Of a DNA stretch of 64,000 nucleotides, positions 61,243 through 64,000 are shown piece by piece. This DNA comes from Rhynchopus sp. YZ270_cl-10. Taxonomy: Eukaryota > Euglenozoa > Diplonemea > Diplonemida > Diplonemidae. The stretch is from positions 744,001 through 808,000 of the forward strand of contig OZ037925.1 of assembly GCA_964035575.1 (NCBI GenBank), read 5' to 3'. Each line of letters starts with the position of its first letter. Within the stretch, counting starts at the first letter, position 1. Below the pieces are notes generated by a model. The model was not told the origin of the DNA. It saw only the letters and a program-made list of their open reading frames with translations, and did not search any database. Both the position numbers and the translations under genes were made by a program.

Positions 61243-61531
61243 CCGCTCTCTCTGTTTTTTTTCTTACGCAGTGCTCCTGTGATCTCTTAGTGGATAGAGT
61301 ACTGGATGCTTGTTTGCGTTTCATGTGCTTTCCTCACGATGTTCCCACCCCCCTTCCACCCCCAGGTCTTCGTCCACAAACCCAGAATAGATTGATGCGG
61401 GTGAATGCCCTTCAGATTTTGAGTTGCTGAATGTCGGAGACGCGGCGAAGCTTCTCATCGCAACCACGGATGCAGTTCAGATTTCGCGATCCTGTGCTGT
61501 GTGTAAATGTGGGTGTGATTAAGTTATTAAG

Positions 61532-62230
61532 TTACCTACCCCCCCCCGTGCATAAGTCTGCGTATAAGTCCGATTTTTGGGGGGGCTGAGGGCCTCCAGA
61601 CTTATACACGGGGTTTCGGACTTATGCACGGGTATCGGACTTATACACCGGTTTGTGCACCCAGGTACCCAGACTCATGCAGTGGCACGTCACCTCAGTG
61701 TGAGTGACCCACATGAGGGACCGCAAAATTTACCCTGTCTTCGTGCACCTTCGGTACAACGCCGCAGGCAGGCCAAACAGCGTTGGACTCAGAGGAATGC
61801 TTGCTGTGCAGGTATCAAACATGAGAACCAACTCCCAGCAACAAGGGGCACCTTTTGGCTGTTGCGGGTGTTTGGGGTGCAAAGTTTTCCAATTTTGCAG
61901 TAACAAGTTCACATCTTTGAGAATTGTGAGGATGACGCGTTGACACGAGAAGCGCGAAGATGATCCCTGGTGAATACACCGCCAATAAAAATACAATTAC
62001 GCTCGCTTCGCGAGCGGAAAAACGCCCCAATTTTTCCCCCCCGCTCGCTTCGCGAGCGGGAAAATGCCCCAAAAAAAATTTTTACCACCACCAGTACACA
62101 AAACCGGTGTATAAGTCGGCCTGTGCATAAGTCCGATCCTAATCCCAAATCTGCCCGGACTTATACACGGGTCATCGGACTTATGCACGGGTCATGGGGG
62201 TCGGACTTATGCACGGGGGGGGGTAGGTAA
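61532..62230. mobile_element. TIR element with GGACTTATGCACGGG arrays
   Basis: Inverted ends TTACCTACCCCCCCCCGTGC and the inverse, followed inside by GCATAAGTCCGA / TCGGACTTATGCACGGG words, about ten in both orientations. The centre has two near-identical palindromic words CGCTCGCTTCGCGAGCG (about 62000 and 62042). No clear target duplication. 699 bases; no transposase frame. Confidence 0.75.
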
Positions 62231-62644
62231 GTAGTTTAATACACTGCCGTGAGAGGGCTGTGTATTTCAAGTCATATTTCTCTTGTCTCGTTCATTTATC
62301 TCGGTCGGGTTTAGCCCATCTTTCAAAGAAAGAAGGAAGTTAACGCGTTTGGCAGTGGTGCTCATCCTCTGGTGTCTACGCTAACACAACCTATTTTTCA
62401 AAAAAAGACAAAAAGAAAAGCCCCCTCTCTCCCTTTTGATCGTCTGCTCAAATATGCCACACCCTGGCTTGCAGTTTTTGTAAGTGTGCGCGTTGATAAA
62501 GTGCTCTTTCGTCTCTTGTGGTTTCTTCATCTTCTTCATTACACAATCCACGCCACTTCCCCTCCTTCCGACCTCATTTCCCACCCCTCTCCACAGCACA
62601 CACAGACACCTTCCCTCCCTCCTCTTCCGCCTTTTTCTAAAGCA

Positions 62645-63811
62645 ATGCAACGTGGTCTCCGCCACCTTGCTCGCTGCGGCGTGAAAACGGTACACACAGC
62701 CTCCCGATGGAACGGCACTGCACCACCGCAGCAGCAGCAGCAACAGCCACCCACCCCCGAGGAGGTTGCAGAGCACCAGGCGAAGCTTGCAGAGAAGATT
62801 GCAACAAGCAGGGCTGCACTGGAGGAGGCTGTTGCGAAGGAGCCCGTATCTCGTGCTGTTGCGGCAGGGAAGTTCCGCCTCGCGCAATTCCTTCTTGCCT
62901 CTGGAGACAAAGAAGGTGCTGGAGGAGAACTGATTGAAGGGCTTGCTGTGCAGAAGCAGGTCGAACCGGACACACTTTCCTACGCTCGGTCCTGCTTTTT
63001 TGTTGCAAGGGTGCTTGCTGCGGAGTTGAGTCGTCATGATGAAGCGGCAGTGCTGATGAACGAGGCTATTGCAATTCATGAAAACACATCCGAAACGACA
63101 GACCCAACGGAACTGTCGAAGCTGTACTTCAGCGTGGCGCAGGGGGAGCTGCAGAAGGGGGAGTATGATGCGGCAGAAATCTCGTTTGAGAAGTGCTGCA
63201 AAATTGCGGAGGTGAACCAAACGGAGGATGACACGAAGCTGATGCTTGCAGATCTTTACTGCCGTGTCGCTGCGCTTTTCCATTCTAGAGAGCAGTGCCA
63301 CCGTGCCCTCAAACACTACACCAAGGCAATTCCCATCCGTGAAACCTACGCTCCCGAAGCAGAAGCCACAGCTATGCTCTATTACAGCATCGCGCAGGTG
63401 CATGCAGGCTCCATCCAGGGAGAGGAAAACGCGGAAATAAAGAAGGCAGGCGAGCTCGAAGTCATCAAAATGTGCTACAAAAGCTTGAACATCATGCAGG
63501 TCCTCAAGCCAGGGAGCATGGAGGAGGCGAGCCTCTGCAACGTCCTAGGGCAGTTGTACCACCTGCAGGGTCTCTTCACGCATGCGCTTGAGTTTCAAGA
63601 GCGTGCTCTGAAGATCCAGGAGGCTGTTGGAGCGCCTGATATTGACATCGCCACCACACTGAACGCCTTGGTACCGCTCTACAAGGAGTTCAGCAGGACG
63701 GAAGACGCAGAACGAACAGAGGCAAGGATGAAGACCCTCATGGCAACGGTCCAGGCTGAGTACGAAAAGGCGAACCCCCAAAGTGTGGGGGAGAAGAAAG
63801 AGGAGAAGTGA
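62645..63811 (+). CDS. TPR-array protein 8, one-module form, 388 aa
   Basis: Presequence-like start, 6 Gln, first half almost the same as protein 7 (LSRHDEAAVLMNEAIAIHEN, VAQGELQKGEYDAAEISFEK), then a module unlike the others in detail: KIAEVNQTEDDTKLMLADLY, FHSREQCHRALKHYTKAIPI, LGQLYHLQGLFTHALEFQER, IATTLNALVPLYKEFSRTED. It keeps the full charged tail (AEYEKANPQSVGEKKEEK), so with protein 3 it shows the likely ancestral C-terminus. The frame is open upstream to 62372 as in protein 2, but the conserved Met at 62645 is preferred. Confidence 0.83.
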   Translation: MQRGLRHLARCGVKTVHTASRWNGTAPPQQQQQQPPTPEEVAEHQAKLAEKIATSRAALEEAVAKEPVSRAVAAGKFRLAQFLLASGDKEGAGGELIEGLAVQKQVEPDTLSYARSCFFVARVLAAELSRHDEAAVLMNEAIAIHENTSETTDPTELSKLYFSVAQGELQKGEYDAAEISFEKCCKIAEVNQTEDDTKLMLADLYCRVAALFHSREQCHRALKHYTKAIPIRETYAPEAEATAMLYYSIAQVHAGSIQGEENAEIKKAGELEVIKMCYKSLNIMQVLKPGSMEEASLCNVLGQLYHLQGLFTHALEFQERALKIQEAVGAPDIDIATTLNALVPLYKEFSRTEDAERTEARMKTLMATVQAEYEKANPQSVGEKKEEK

Positions 63812-64000
63812 GCGAGGTTCAGGAAACAAAGGGGAGTTTCCTTATGCCACAACATGTTTTGTTGATGCTGCTTAAAAAATAAAATAAAATTAAGGTAACA
63901 AACCCGAAAAACAAAAATGAACGAAGTGTGGACGAGCCCAAAGAATGTACACTCTTGTGTATTTCTAGAAGCAGAATAGCTGGTTTCAGCCACACCGCAA
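63812..64000. other. 3' flank of the last TPR gene and edge of a fold-back element
   Basis: The usual array 3' flank (GAGCGAGGTTCAGGAAACAA, CACAACATGTTTTGTTGATG) then A-rich DNA. 63980-63998 has TTTCAGCCACACC, the end of the fold-back family; the rest lies outside the window. Confidence 0.5.

Larger units (their letters stand above)
60419..62644. other. Spacer with duplicated block and TIR element
   Basis: 60690-61245 repeats 51310-51850; 61532-62230 is a TIR element that interrupts the cassette of the next TPR gene: a truncated type I end at 62236-62300, then an E repeat 62355-62402 and the shared leader. Confidence 0.5.

Noticed and set aside
61980-62060. CRISPR-like repeat pair
   Set aside because: Only two palindromes with similar spacers inside a eukaryotic TIR element; no array.
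1-64000. Possible reassignment of TAG to an amino acid, suggested by the readable tail after TAG in TPR genes
   Set aside because: MPP10, CCDC22 and the ankyrin gene at 18814 end in TAG at the expected place, and TAA and TGA also end conserved genes, so the standard code fits.

Overview
The window is nuclear DNA from a unicellular eukaryote. Conserved genes are split by GT-AG introns (donors mostly GTATGT, long pyrimidine tracts before the acceptor), all three stop codons are in use, and spacers and introns are full of T-runs, dispersed repeats and small inverted-repeat transposons. Gene content is broadly eukaryotic: a ribosome-biogenesis factor, a spindle-checkpoint protein, a CCC-complex subunit, a WDR83-like protein, a meiotic HORMA protein and mitochondrial proteins. 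I cannot name the species or phylum; a flagellate protist or alga is a guess.

Layout. 1-17 kb: four spliced plus-strand genes, MPP10 (1403-6045), MAD2 (6749-10262), a small-TIM-like chaperone (11332-12525) and CCDC22 (13351-17190). Their introns carry transposons: nested CAGGG elements and a GACAATTT element in MAD2, a mini-element and a piece of large-subunit rRNA in the TIM gene, and two tandem near-identical CAGGC elements in CCDC22. 17-34 kb: single-exon or lightly spliced genes separated by repeat-rich spacers: two ankyrin proteins, a WDR83/MORG1 homologue, a HORMAD/Hop1 homologue, a small single-pass mitochondrial-type protein, and an unusual histone joining an H3-like N-terminal tail to an H4-like fold. 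35-64 kb: a same-strand array of eight TPR genes (six long, two truncated) that share a mitochondrial-type presequence, a polyglutamine tract and 5' leaders. One of them is cut by a block holding a Polinton-like fragment (packaging-ATPase type) and a spliced nuclease-like gene. A multi-pass membrane protein and two further inverted-repeat elements also lie in this part.

Main themes. (1) A histone with an H3-type tail on an H4-type fold. (2) Several transposon families built to one plan: terminal inverted repeats followed by arrays of one short word in both orientations; two families have perfect 6-bp target duplications and the CAGGG families have 5-bp ones. (3) A recently expanding TPR family with exchanged 5' cassettes, module duplication and a shared early stop. 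Exon structures were worked out from frame continuity, splice motifs and remembered family sequences; no alignment or search was run.
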